Origin: Botrytis cinerea B05.10
Taxonomy: Eukaryota > Ascomycota > Leotiomycetes > Helotiales > Sclerotiniaceae
Assembly: GCF_000143535.2 (NCBI RefSeq)
Contig: NC_037320.1
Location: 1,116,001-1,180,000, forward strand
Reading direction: 5' to 3'
Length of the DNA stretch: 64,000 nt
Positions 11,037 through 22,405 of the stretch are shown in pieces; position 1 is the first letter of the stretch, and every line of letters begins with the position of its first letter. The notes below the pieces were generated by a model. It saw nothing but the letters and a program-made list of their open reading frames with translations, was not told the origin of the DNA and did no database searches. The position numbers and the translations under genes were made by a program.

Positions 11037-11702
11037 AATCTCCATTCCCATTCTCCATTCCGATATACGTACACATTATTCCACGACCACTCCACAGTTG
11101 CAGTCGTAGTTGCAGTTACTATAATAATCAAAGCAGTCGTTGCAATTCCCGTCGTCATCACAGTCACAGTGCCGAATATACATATACACGTATACATATA
11201 CATATACACACAAAACAAATTTTCCCTCGCCTGTGATATGAAGCTGTGAGTGTTAAGATGCAGCTCGTCGAGTCGAGCTGCGAAAGCGACGAGGAGAGCT
11301 ACGCATGGTGCACAGGGGTGTGGGCGGCTGGACGAGTAGACGAGTGGCATTGTGGCACTGTGGTACTGATAATTTAATATTGGATATTGGATATTGGATA
11401 CTTAATAAACAAACAATACACATATTCCCATTCCTATTCTCATTCCCATTATTAGTAATAAGCGATGTTATTTTTCGATATTGTTAGTTTGCATATATAT
11501 ATATATATACATATATACATAACTATGATAAATGATTTCACTGAATTGTAAAGAATGAGATGTTAATGATGATAGATAGATATATCAATGAAAGTAAGTT
11601 GATTGAGTAGACGGCTCTAGCTAAACTCTATAAATAGATAGGTAGATAAATACCTAGGTAGGTAGGATAACTAACTAACTTATTAACTAGGTAAGTCAAA
11701 AT

Positions 11703-11704
11703 GA

Positions 11705-11760
<56 letters not shown>
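11703..11760. repeat. GAAA tetranucleotide microsatellite
   Basis: About 14 perfect GAAA units, followed directly by an A run. Confidence 0.95.
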
Positions 11761-12093
11761 AAAAAAAGTCAGATTATATCAAAGTGAGATATTTGTGATT
11801 GTGAGTAATAAATTGTATGTATTGTGTATTGTGTATTATCAACCATCACACGGATGGCAGTTGGTAGATGATAGTTAGTAAATGGTGGATTATTACATAA
11901 TACATGAACGGATGGTGAGTGAATAATAAATGGATGGATGAATAAATGAATAAATAAACGCAAAGAGAAAGGATGAAACCAATAAAAATGGGTTAGGATA
12001 GAAGAGAATAAAACGGAATTTTTACTACAATTTTCCATATCATAGAAAACCTAATCAATAATCACTCATAGAATCTCAGAGCACAGACGGACA

Positions 12094-12106
12094 CCCCCCC
12101 CCCCCC
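12094..12106. repeat. Poly-C run
   Basis: Thirteen consecutive C bases in intergenic DNA; length is prone to sequencing or slippage error. Confidence 0.9.
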
Positions 12107-12730
12107 TATTATTCGCTATATCAAAGTTAATTTCGTCAAGATATCTTCCGCAATTTCACATGCACAGTGTATCTATCCTCTCCCTTTCTCCCTCCAACTA
12201 AAACTTCACAAATCATCAATCTCGATTCGTAATAACATTCATCATTAAAATTTCAATAAGGTATCAATCACTAACTACCAGCCTGTTGGGTAGGCATCTA
12301 CTTATTTACTAAAGACTTTTTGATATCCCCTCCCATACTTGATTCCCAATATCCATTCCCTAATTCATCCCGTTCCTCTCTCCCACCCACTGTCCCGCGC
12401 TGCCATTCATATAATCCATCCACCCATCCATCCGTGTAAGCCCTTGATTTTCCTCAATTTCCAGCCACCCATTCGCATTTATGTACTAGGTATGTTCAAA
12501 CTCTGATATCCACCCATATCTACTTCGCAAACTATGCATCGCTGGCATGATAATCCATCGCACCACCTCGCTCGCCAGTATCCATTTGTACCCTGCTCAA
12601 TGCTCCATGATTCATGATTCGTAAATCATAATCTTTGTTCTTCGTAAAATCATTACAGTAATCACCACAAAAGCTCCATTCCCCATGACCCATTCCCCAC
12701 CATCCTCATCCGCTCATACCATCCCTAATC

Positions 12731-14976
12731 CTAATCATCTTGCTCCATATCCCTACTACTACGCCCATCAAAACTATCCCCCGCCAAACTCTCTGTAACT
12801 TCACTCTTTCCCTCCTCCCCCTCCCTACCGCCTCCACTACTTCCCTCTCCAGCCTTCTTCTTCTTTCTCTCATGCATCTCCGCATGTCTCTTCAACTGAT
12901 CCAACCGATGGAAAGTCTTGGGACAATCTGGACATTCATAATGACCTCTCTCCCCATGTGTCTTTCTGTGTTTCGCCAAATTGGATGATTCGCTAAAAGT
13001 CTTTTTGCAAATAGAACATTCGAGTGGTTTTTCATGGGTATGTATACGCTCGTGGACTGTGCATGCGCTTTGTTGAGGAAATGATTTAGGGCAATATCTA
13101 CATTTCCAAGGCTTTTCACCAGTGTGAAGACGGTAGTGTTGTTTTAAGGATTGTGCTGCAGCAAATGTTTTTCCGCATCCTGGAAAGTCGCACGTACATT
13201 CTTTGACTATTTTGATTTGGTCAGTATTCTACAGTTATGAAAGGGAGGAAGGATTAACGTACATCCTGTGTGACTCGCCATGTGTCTTTCAAGTTTTCCT
13301 CTCTGAGAGAATCCTTCCTTATCACCCATTTTTGCTTTTCGAGAACAACCTTGCCATTTACAAAAGTAACCGGAAGTCTTGTTCAAGATAGATAAGTGAG
13401 CTTCCTTGACATGAGTTTGAAGATCATTTTCTGAAGTAAACACTTGACCGCAAATATGACCATCAGCTGCCCACTTGCAGGATAAATGATTAGTTAATTC
13501 TGGTTCATTGTTCTTTGCTACCGAAGCAATCTCTTCTTTCATCTTTTCTTCCGCTTTTGCCTCTACTGACACAGGTATACTTGAAAGATCAATCTCTTCG
13601 ACAGGGGTCATTGGAATAGGTAAATTGTGATCATGGTTCAAATGATTGAAGAATTGATTTGGATCTTGATACAAAGTGTTGCAAGAATCAACTTGACACT
13701 GAAGTTGTCCTTGTAAGGGTATGGCGTGCATTTGATCAATATGATTGTGAAGCATTGAAGGATCGCAGTACATCTCTTCGGTAGGACATCCTGGAGCAGG
13801 ACATTGAAACCCGTTGATAGTCTCCTCGAATGTAAAGCCATGATTTATTTGTAAGTGATCTAAAGGATTCGAATTGAGTGGTGCTTGACAAGATGTAGAA
13901 GGCATCGGACAATTGAATGTAAATTGCGGATCAATGTGTTCCTGGTGAAAATGCCTATGCCATTCAAATTGATCATGCATTGGCTGCCCACAGTCCAACC
14001 AGTTACAACTGAACATCTCCAACCCATCACCGAAACGCATTCCAGTACCATTGAGCGAGGAACCAGACATATTGTCTGTCAGCTGCTGCATAGGAAGTCC
14101 AGGTGTTTGTAAGGATGTTATATCTGAGTAAGGCGTTTCCATATTCATGACTAGAGATGGTGTAGTTGGTACAGGAGAAGGTGATATATCTTGTGGAGCT
14201 TGGTTGTTTCGCAATGTCGACGGCGCAAGAGATTGAATTCTGGAGGGTCGTTGCTGCTCTGTTGGCATGATTGCAGGAAAGTTATCCCAATTTTGATACA
14301 TTCTATCAGAAGGTACATTATCTTCAACAACTGAACATCTTCTGCTAAGAGCGCCATCTTTAGTGCACGGCTCTGTATAGACAGGCTGTTCACACTCTGG
14401 GGAAGTGCAGACGGGCTGTTCGCACTCCTGAGAGGTGCAAGCAACAACAACATCATTTTCACCACAGTCTGACTCGGCACACAACGAACCACTTGGGCAA
14501 GAACTGCAACATTCGCTAGTTGTATCGACTTCAGGTGCTTTTGATATCGAATGCACGAACTGGTTTGTAGTAGGCACTTCACTAACTCTCTGGCGCTTTC
14601 TGGGCGACTGCTCTGTGTAATTTGGAAGTGAGTGGGCGCCGGATCTCAAATTCGAATATCCTTGATTGATATTCTGCAGAGTAGAGAATTGATGCGACAG
14701 ATCCATTGTTTGATGGTAAATGTAAGGTTGGTATGATTGCGATGGTAAATTTAACTGCTGCGCAAAGTCTTGAGTTTTCCAAACCTCATCTTGAGCCATC
14801 CCACCATGATTATATGATTGAGCAGGAGTTGACATCGGGACGGCGTAATGCGGATTCAGAGGAAAGTTCATCGCACCAGGTTGCTGCATAGGGAAATATT
14901 GTTGGCTGTACTCGTTGTACGGCATGTTTTGGAATTGCTTGAGGGTAGGCTCTTGATCCGGAGGAGATCGGTCCAT
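12731..14976 (-). CDS. zafA: Zinc-responsive C2H2 transcription factor Zap1/ZafA
   Basis: Two exons on the minus strand (13263-14976 and 12731-13206) joined across a 56-nt intron, giving 729 residues from the Met at 14976. An in-frame Met at 15093 would add 39 residues that look like leader sequence; the internal Met has a better context (ACC before ATGG). The N-terminal half is Gln/Pro/Tyr-rich. A cysteine cluster at about 156-204 contains CCSSCPSGSLC and two CTSxECEQPV repeats. Atypical C2H2/CCHH modules lie at about 324-450. Fingers follow at about 500-527 and 539-569, then four tandem canonical fingers at about 575-690. The stretch KPLECSICKKTFSESSNLAKH is close to yeast Zap1. In yeast and Aspergillus this regulator activates zinc-uptake genes when zinc is scarce, with Cys/His modules sensing zinc. 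A Lys- and acid-rich tail ends the protein. Family assignment is strong by finger layout; details of sensing are inferred. Confidence 0.9.
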
Positions 14977-15259
14977 GGTTGCAAGCTTCACGGATACCTG
15001 CTTTGCATGCGACTTGTATGGTGGTAGAGTGCGCACGACGAAGGCAAGAAGGAAAGAGGAAAGAAGGAAAGAAGAGTCGAGGTATTGCCCCAAGAGCGAA
15101 AAGTAGATAGATCTAGAGAATATGATTGGAGTCTCGGAGTGCCGTTTGAGCCAACCTGCGATCTTTGTTTCTATCCAACCGTTTGACCAAAGCGGACCTT
15201 AACAGGGTAAATGGAAAGATTTACCGTGGGGTCAAACGTAGATTGTAGTTTGTGGTGCG

Positions 15260-15294
15260 GTGTGAGAGGTGTGAGAGGTGTGAGAGGTGTGAGG
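15260..15294. repeat. GTGTGAGAGG decamer tandem repeat
   Basis: About 3.5 copies of a 10-nt unit immediately before the heptamer array. Confidence 0.85.
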
Positions 15295-15308
15295 GACGAG
15301 GGGTGATG

Positions 15309-15395
15309 TATGAGGTATGAGGTATGAGGTATGAGGTATGAGGTATGAGGTATGAGGTATGAGGTATGAGGTATGAGGTATGAGGTATGAGGTAT
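15309..15395. repeat. TATGAGG heptamer minisatellite
   Basis: About 12 near-perfect tandem copies of a 7-nt unit, about 330 bp upstream of the chosen zafA start. Because 7 is not a multiple of 3, every frame stays open and repeats a short peptide, so the open frames here are not evidence of genes. Confidence 0.95.
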
Positions 15396-15454
15396 CGGAT
15401 GAAGAGAGAGAATTTGGCTTGGGTTGAAGCAAAGCAAATCAAACGAGGGTAATG

Positions 15455-15533
15455 TGGGTGTGGGTGTGAGTATGAGTATGCGTGTGTGTATGTATGTGTA
15501 TGTGTATGTGTATGTGTGTGTGTATGTGCGTGG
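15455..15533. repeat. GT/GTAT-rich tract
   Basis: Imperfect run of GTGTAT, GTGTGT and GAGTAT units. Confidence 0.75.
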
Positions 15534-16321
15534 TGTTATAGCTCGTAAGTAAATAGAAGGCAGAGGTGAGGGTGAAAAAAAGTATCCAACAAGGTGTTTT
15601 TGGAAAGATCTTCCTCACCTCAACCATCTGAATGCACTTTATTAATAAGTTGGTATATTGTTTATATGATTTACATGATTTATGGGTAATTACTCGTAAA
15701 TCAAACATGTGATTAACGGATGAAAGAAAAAGGAAGAATGATTACTAGGTCGAGAGACCTCCAGTCCCCAGAGTTTGGTTAGCTATTTTGATGTCAATCA
15801 TCTTTCCTCTTGATTTCCTCTTTGTCCGTTTTTTCCACGACCACCTGGTGGACCATGTCCGTAAAGATGACTCGATGACTAATGATAAATGATAAATCGT
15901 GATTGGATCAACTTTCCCCGCCTTATGCTTCGATGGTCCTTATCGATAAGGCTTTCTTATGTAAGCCAGCCCATTCCCGCTTGCCTCCTCACCCACGTGC
16001 GCCCTCGAAACGTGCAGAGAAGTGTCGTGAATGCACGAGAGACATCTGCTTCAAGACCGAGACGTACATGCGGATCATAGATGTAGATGTAGACCTCAGT
16101 GCAGACCTCAATGTAGACCTAGATAGAACACTCATGCACATTAGGAATCGTCTCGAACATCATCATCCATCGACATGGCATAACATGATTGATACTCATA
16201 TTCCCTTGTCTCGAACAATTCAATAACCACTCACTCTTCTCTTCTGCTCAATTCCCAAAACCACTGAACGACGACATCCTTGTCAATCCCTCGGCCCTGA
16301 CCACCCACCCCATCTCATCCA

Positions 16322-17038
16322 ATGACAACACAGCCTCACTCTTGGCCCCCGTGGTACTATATCATCACCTTGGAACTTCACCTCTTCAACCACACTCCGC
16401 GATTCAACTTTCTCCAATACCACCTCCCGCTCCTCCACACCATACCCTCACAACCAATACGCCCACCCGTCCACGATCCTCCCTCTGCCAAAATCACTTC
16501 GCGCAAACTTATTTCAACTACTACCATTTTCCCATCGCCAGATCACACCGTGGAGATTGCTACCGACACGGTCTTGGAATGCGACGGGGATTGTTATCCT
16601 GATTGGGAGAGTGCAAGAAACCAAGGATCGTCTTCACCCTCATCAGACTACAGCTACGAGAAACCTTGGTACGAATCCAAATCCAAATCCAAATCCGAAT
16701 CCCATTCTTTCCAAAATCTATCGCAGTCTTCCGGTCCTTACCAGACATCAGAATTGTTAGATTATTTGCAACATCCTCTTTTTGGCCGACCTCTGCTTCC
16801 TCCTCCTTTTCATCGCAATCCCTATCGCTATCGTAATCTCGCGCATTCACACCCTCTACTGCAACCCCCCAAGTTCTACAATTACGGAGCTATTGTACAC
16901 GATTCCAATCGCGACACGATTTGCGAAGATCCCGATGAAATAGTACATTGTCCAGTGTACCCTCTCACCCATCCACCTCCACTACCTCGCAATCGCAATC
17001 ACCATCGAGAATATCCACACCCTCTTCGATACTTGTAG
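16322..17038 (+). CDS. Hypothetical Ser/Pro/Tyr-rich protein
   Basis: Open frame of 238 codons. The middle is protein-like: TVEIATDTVLECDGDCYPDW, then a Ser-rich tract with a short Lys-Ser repeat (about residues 120-130), then a Pro/His/Tyr/Arg-rich tail. No domain, signal peptide or membrane segment is visible. The first 60 residues look less convincing, so the true start may be further in or an upstream exon may exist. The frame ends 116 bp before the MGNCC gene on the same strand. It could be an orphan gene or a chance frame in C-rich DNA. Confidence 0.38.
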   Translation: MTTQPHSWPPWYYIITLELHLFNHTPRFNFLQYHLPLLHTIPSQPIRPPVHDPPSAKITSRKLISTTTIFPSPDHTVEIATDTVLECDGDCYPDWESARNQGSSSPSSDYSYEKPWYESKSKSKSESHSFQNLSQSSGPYQTSELLDYLQHPLFGRPLLPPPFHRNPYRYRNLAHSHPLLQPPKFYNYGAIVHDSNRDTICEDPDEIVHCPVYPLTHPPPLPRNRNHHREYPHPLRYL

Positions 17039-17154
17039 ATCATTCACGCACTCCTCCATTCGCACTTCGATCCTACCCACCAAACAATTAAACCCCTCAT
17101 CCACAGAACTATAGCACCCCCGCTTCCCCATCTCTACACCCCATCCCCACCAAA

Positions 17155-17625
17155 ATGGGCAATTGCTGCAGTACCTCTTCAGACCCCTCCCCCTTCGACC
17201 AACCCGGCCGCACTCTCTCCTCCGCACCCCCCAAACCCGCCCCCTCGAAATCTACACTCCCCCCCTCTGTCTCCACTTCCGCTTCCGCATCCACCGTTCC
17301 CCGCACCTATACCGTCGGTGGTCCCGCGCGAACTCTCGGTTCTGGATCATCAGGCGCACAAGAAGATGCCAGGAGGAAAGCCGCTGAAGCTGCAGAGGTA
17401 AGTTTCCCACTCCCCCAATTCCAATCAATCCGCGCCCAGCTAACCGAAACCCCCTTATCCTTGAAATAGGCACGTCTCTCATCCAAAAAACCCAAAGGCG
17501 CCCTAGGAAAGAAACTTCAAGAAGAACAGTCCCAAACCATGAAGACAACACGTGAAAATGCAAGTGAGGCAGAAATACGAGCTAGGGAAGCAGATGCCGC
17601 CGCCCAAGCTCGAGCCTACAATTAA
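17155..17625 (+). CDS. Small MGNCC protein, predicted N-myristoylated and palmitoylated
   Basis: Two exons (17155-17397 and 17470-17625) with a GTAAGT...TAG intron containing GCTAAC; 132 residues. The N-terminus MGNCCST has Gly2 and a small residue at position 6, as needed for N-myristoylation, and Cys4/Cys5 for palmitoylation. The product is thus probably anchored on the inner face of the plasma membrane or vacuole. A Ser/Pro-rich disordered stretch (about 8-60) follows. The C-terminal half is a charged Ala/Glu/Lys/Arg helix (about 70-130), possibly coiled-coil: AEAAEARLSSKKPKGALGKK. Similar short acylated proteins are widespread in filamentous fungi. I do not know a function and cannot link it to a named complex. 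Confidence 0.82.
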
Positions 17626-18238
17626 ACAATCGAGCAACTAAACAACACGGCGCGGTACCGGATCATATGACGCGAGAGAAAGAGGGGAAATGGAATGGAA
17701 TGGATGGCCAGGGAGAAGTGAGATGCAGGACTGTTTTTATTCGGAGATGTGGAGTTATTTACTTTTATTTTTAAAAGGGTTTGGGTAGAGGTGTTTGGTT
17801 AGCAGATAAGTACCCCTATGCTATGTAGATATCCCATTTCTTCATGTTTCTTTTCGGGCTCCATCATATTGGATAGATCAGGAGTCCTGTGTAATTATTT
17901 GGATACATAATTCTGAACTTCACGACCATTACGAATAGAGGAGTTAATTCTAGGAAGAAGATTCCAGTAAGAAGAAGATTCTAGAAAGAAGAAGGAAAAG
18001 AGAATGATCAGGCAGTAGAAGCGGCAGACATCTTGAAATATGATATTAGGTGACACGAAGATAGAAAAAAAAAATTAAGCACTTCAGCCATGTATCAATA
18101 TTGAAATTAAGCACAAAGAAACATAGGTATATACTGATAGAATGGCTGTTGAATTTGTATTACAGCCAAGTGACTACCCCTCCCAATCCACATATATAAA
18201 CATTTCCATCCCACCCATTTTTCCATCCCAGGCTCCGC
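17626..18238. other. Convergent intergenic region
   Basis: 613 bp between the 3' ends of the MGNCC gene (+) and prp5 (-). It should contain both 3' UTRs. There is an AGAAGATTC-type short repeat at about 17955-18000; nothing else was recognised. Confidence 0.4.
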
Positions 18239-21200
18239 CTAAGTAACAGTATATCTTCCACCAACCGGTGCTCTGCCCTCTGCATCCGCCGCCGCCATGG
18301 TACCCTCCTTCAACAATCTCATCAACTCCCTCATGGCATTTGTAACCACCACCTCGGTATCTCCCTCAACCAAAATATACAATTTGGGATCCGCCTGAAC
18401 CTCTTTTCCAGCCGGATAGAAGCTTCCCTTGGTTGTAATACTAGTACCAGTCGCTTCCAAAATCTTCGCCACATTAGTTCGATTCGTAACTGCCCATCTA
18501 GCTTTCTGTGGGAAATCATTAATTTCCAATGTTGCATGGAAAGCGCCTGCGTCAGGTCCTTTATTATCGATTGGGACGCCGGAACGAAGTTGTCCTGTTT
18601 TATTAAGACGTGCATTAATGGCATCGATAGCTGATGTGACTTTATCAAGTTTGGAGCCGGTGGTTGCTGCTGGTTCAGTGCGGTGAACTTTGATATCACC
18701 GTCGAGATCGATACCTTTAGGCACACCAAGCAATTTTGGTGGAGCAGTACTGGCAGCAGGCTGAACAACTGATGCAGCCTTGAGAAGAACATCATCATCC
18801 TTCTCTTCTTTCTCTTCCTCATCATCATCTCCACCAATTTTGTGTATCTTACGTTCACGTGCTTTAGTTGCTTCGCGCTCAGCATCGAAACGTTCCAGAC
18901 CTTTTCCACCGAATCCTGAACTCTCCTTCTTAGCACCACTTTTGACTTTATCCTTGTATGATTTCCTCATCTCATTAAGCCTGTCGGGTACCTCTTGTCC
19001 AGATTGTTCAAGAGCTTTCGCGATACCTACCGAATACTGTTCTTGCTCCTCTGTTATAAAAGTGACGGCAGTTCCAGTATTACCAGCTCTACCAGTTCGG
19101 CCAGCTCTGTGGACATAGTCTTCTAAATGATTGGGGGCATCAAAATTGACAACGAGCTTAAGCTGCTTGACGTCAAGACCGCGAGCAGCTACTGATGTAG
19201 CAATCATAATAGGAACCACACCGGCTTTGAAATCATCAATTGTAGAATCGCGATCAACTTGATCCTTTCCACCGTGAATAGACATACATGGATACCCTTT
19301 TCTCATCAGGTCCTTCAACAAGTCATCAGCTTTCTCTTGTCGATCAACAAAGATCAATGTTCGAGCATCTTCATCTGTATTGTAAAGTTCTCCAAGAAGT
19401 TCTAAGAGTCTGTGAAACTTCTCTTTCTCTTCTCGCACTTCGACAATTTGTGTGATTTCAGGTGCGACAACACTTCTTCCACCAACAACAATCTCTACTG
19501 GCGACTGGAGTGTCTTCTTAGCCAGTGCATCCATAATTCGAGGCATAGTAGCCGAAAAAAGGATGGTTTGTCTATTAGGGCGAATATTGTTAAAAACTTT
19601 CATAACTTGCGGTTCAAATCCCATATCAAACATACGGTCAGCTTCATCTAGAACAACATATGTGACACGTTGCAGATTCGTGACTCTACCGGAATTTGCC
19701 GCCAACAGTTCGATCATTCTTCCAGGGGTGCAAACAATTATTTCCGCGCCCCTTTTGAGATCAGCGATTTGGTCTTTGATAATAGCACCTCCGTACGCGC
19801 AAACCGCACGAAGCCCCATTGCTTTTAGGAAAGGTTTACATTCTTTATGAATTTGTGTTGCCAATTCTCGCGTAGGAGTCATGATCAAACCAATAGGACC
19901 ATCAGAACCTTTCAAAGGTCGTTGATCTCGAATATGACGAAACATGGGTAGCAAGAAAGCAATGGTTTTACCCGATCCTGTCTTGGCCACTCCAATAACA
20001 TCTCGGCCAGACATGATTGCAGGAATAGCTTGCATTTGAATAGATGTAGGTCTTTCATAGCCTAGTTTTGTTATAACGTCCAGAGACTTCACGTCAAGAC
20101 CGCATTGAGACCACTTTTGTACAGGCTTGGGAACATCCTTACCAGCTACTTTGATACCGTCGAGTTCGAGTCGCAAGTCAGCAATTTCAGCTTCCGTCAT
20201 CTCTGCAAGCTCCGTTGGTTCGGTGTAAAAGTTTTTTCGGAATGGTGGAAGATCCAAAGCACTATAATTGATAGTTGGAATGTCCTTCTTCTTCCTTGCT
20301 TTATTTGCAATTGCAAGAATTTCATCAGGATCCGCATCCAAGGCTTTTAGGTCCACATCATCGTCTCCGAATAAAGGTTCCGGTTCTTGTGGTTGACTCT
20401 TGATATTATCTTTGATAAAAGTTGCATTGTTCTTTGGCAATGAGAAAGGATCTCCCATTTCTTCCATAAAAGCATCCAATGGATCAATCTCTTCGTCTTC
20501 GTCCATAGCGGTAGAATCGGGTTGAGGGGCATCTTCCATTTGGACATCGCCATTTGTATGTGGTTGAGCTTCGGCTTCTTGTAATCTTTCCTCGCGCTTT
20601 TCTGCCGCAGCTCTAGCAGCTGCCGCCGCCTCTTCTTCCGTGCCGGCAGCTTCCAAGTCAGCATCATCGTCATCATCTTGTTCCTCAACACCGTTAGCGA
20701 GCGCAGCATCATCTTCTTCGGTGTTTGCCATTGGTAGGGATGGTAGCTTTTCTAATTTCTTTCTTGACCCTTCATCCTCATCAAAATCCAAGGCACGTTT
20801 CTGAGATGTCTTTTCATTATCGGTAACTTTTGCTCCGAGTCCAAAAACACTGAGGTTTCCTCTTGTCTTAGGTAACGCAGATACTATAATCGAATCAATT
20901 AGCTGAATGACCATGTAGATATATTATATTTGCTTACCTTTTGAGGTGCTGCTGAAAGCTGTTGGCTTTTTGTCAGCTTGTAATCCTTTGACCGTAGAAG
21001 TTAAGGTGGCGGACGCTTTAGACAATTCCTTTAATGGTAAATCTTTCCCAAGAGTATGCGCGCTGCTCGAGCTAGCCACTGCCTTTTTAGCTATTGCCTT
21101 CGGATCAAATTTCCCAGCATAATTCGTTGGAGGTGCGAGATCGCCTGGTGTCGCAGGAGTTGCGGGAGTTGTGGGAGAGTTTGGCGAAGTGAGGGATGGA

Positions 21201-21945
21201 GATCCATTGGCTTTTTGATCTATAGCATCAAGTAACTTTCGAGTCCCACCCGCTGCCAACTCTTTCTCCTTACGCTCTTTGTCTTCGGCCATCTTCTTCT
21301 TCCATGCTTCCAATTTTGCTAGACGTTCTGCTTTCTTTTGTTCCTCGGTTTGGACTGCGGGTGTTGACACTTTTGGAGCCTGTGACGCTAAATGAGTAAT
21401 TGGACTTTTTTATAACAGAGATCAGAATAACTCACATCATTAACTTTTGCACCGGCATCTGATCTGGGAGTTTGTCCGCGGGTTTCGTCTCCTCTGCTAC
21501 GGGACCATGAGTCAGTAGAATCCTCGCGGCGTCTTCGAGCCCTATCATCATAAGAATCGTCTCGCCTGTCACGGTAATCTCGTTCCCGACTTCTACGACG
21601 TCTCCTATCCGGTGATCGTTCCCTATCGGCATAGCTTCTGCGATCTCGAGATCTCTCACGGCGACCTGATCTATGGTAATCATCATTCAATCTCCCTACT
21701 GAGCGATCTCTTCTACGATTCATATCTCGATCACGTTCGCGACGCTGATGTTCGTTAGTATTTTGTGACTGAGGAGCGGGTCTAAAGGTAAGAGGTCTCA
21801 CGTCAGGACTTCGAGAACGCCTCTGTCCCCTAACATCATCTCTTCTGTCTCGATCGCGTCGGCCATTGTCATCTCTTCGGTTTCGTCTCGACGAGTGGTG
21901 GCTTCCTGTTGGCGATGGTGAGCGAGAATCCCTGTGCCGAGCCAT
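18239..21945 (-). CDS. prp5: Pre-mRNA-splicing DEAD-box ATPase Prp5
   Basis: Three exons on the minus strand: 21436-21945, 20938-21379 and 18239-20883, encoding about 1198 residues. Exon 1 is an RS-like Arg/Asp/Ser-rich domain (1-170). Exon 2 carries a charged helix and a Pro/Thr-rich linker. The DPLDAFM motif typical of Prp5/DDX46 is at about 452-458. The helicase core has motif I AKTGSGKT (about 617-624), PTRELA, TPGRM, DEAD (730-733), SAT (761-763) and HRAGRTGR (909-916). The C-terminus ends in a KH-like region. Prp5 uses ATP to remodel U2 snRNP and proofread branch-site pairing during prespliceosome assembly. Intron 1 has two AGs eight bases apart; only the downstream one (CACAG) keeps the frame. 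Divergent from the HMG-box gene across 460 bp. Confidence 0.95.
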
Positions 21946-22405
21946 TCTTTGCCCAAGTAATAGATGGTATTTCGATGGGAAGAAATACTTTTAGGCAACG
22001 ATGAAATGGTAGGAAATAGATTTATTCCGTCCAAGTTTCAATCTATATCTTCAGACTGAATAGATCAAGAAGAGTTGGAGTTGATAATACTTGACGTTTA
22101 TTTGTTGTAGAATGGTCGTGATTACTTTTTCCACGCATCTAGGTACTCCGTATTTGACGTCGTTGACAACCTGCCCTTGCCAAAAGATATTTAAGGATCT
22201 TTTGGTCTTTTCAGTCTGCCGTATCCTTGACGCGCACGGGCTTTTGAGGCTCTATTGACCCTAGCGTGTTTAGACGAATAGAGGGAAGGAGCTGGCTGGA
22301 TGACTTCAATAGCAATATTTCTTTTGTACCGCTATCATCAAAATCTCTACTCCGTACATTCCAATCACCTCACTCCTGAGACATCTGGTCACTGAACAAG
22401 GCATC
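21946..22405. promoter_or_regulatory. Bidirectional promoter of prp5 and HMG-box gene
   Basis: 460 bp between two divergent start codons. It contains two exact copies of TACTCCGTA (22144-22152 and 22348-22356). Short C/T-rich leaders precede both ATGs. Any role of the nonamer is unproven. Confidence 0.5.

Larger units (their letters stand above)
9674..12730. other. Intergenic, rich in simple sequence
   Basis: About 3 kb between the 3' ends of rpl35 (+) and the zinc regulator (-). From about 10,250 to 11,050 the plus strand is strongly pyrimidine-rich, which opens a spurious 236-codon low-complexity frame. Several microsatellites follow (listed separately). No gene could be supported. Confidence 0.45.
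14977..16321. other. zafA upstream region with minisatellites
   Basis: This holds the promoter and leader of the zinc regulator (minus strand). It contains a decamer array, a heptamer array and a GT-rich tract (listed separately). A CAAGGT word at 15590-15595 resembles the ZafA half-site core but is too short to mean much. No perfect zinc-response palindrome was seen. No gene is supported, although open frames arise through the repeats. Confidence 0.45.

Noticed and set aside
10327..11037. 236-codon plus-strand frame
   Set aside because: Entirely low-complexity Ser/Phe/Leu/Ile/Tyr from a pyrimidine-rich tract and a degenerate tandem repeat; no domain or sensible start.
14977..15093. 39-residue N-terminal extension of the zinc regulator
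   Set aside because: In frame, but hydrophobic and atypical for the family; the internal Met at 14976 has a better context. 5'-end data would decide.
15171..15442. Three overlapping minus-strand frames with repeated SYLIPHT peptides
   Set aside because: Produced by the 7-nt minisatellite, which keeps all frames open; not genes.
18331..18939. 202-codon minus-strand frame
   Set aside because: Shadow of the prp5 C-terminal coding region in another frame.
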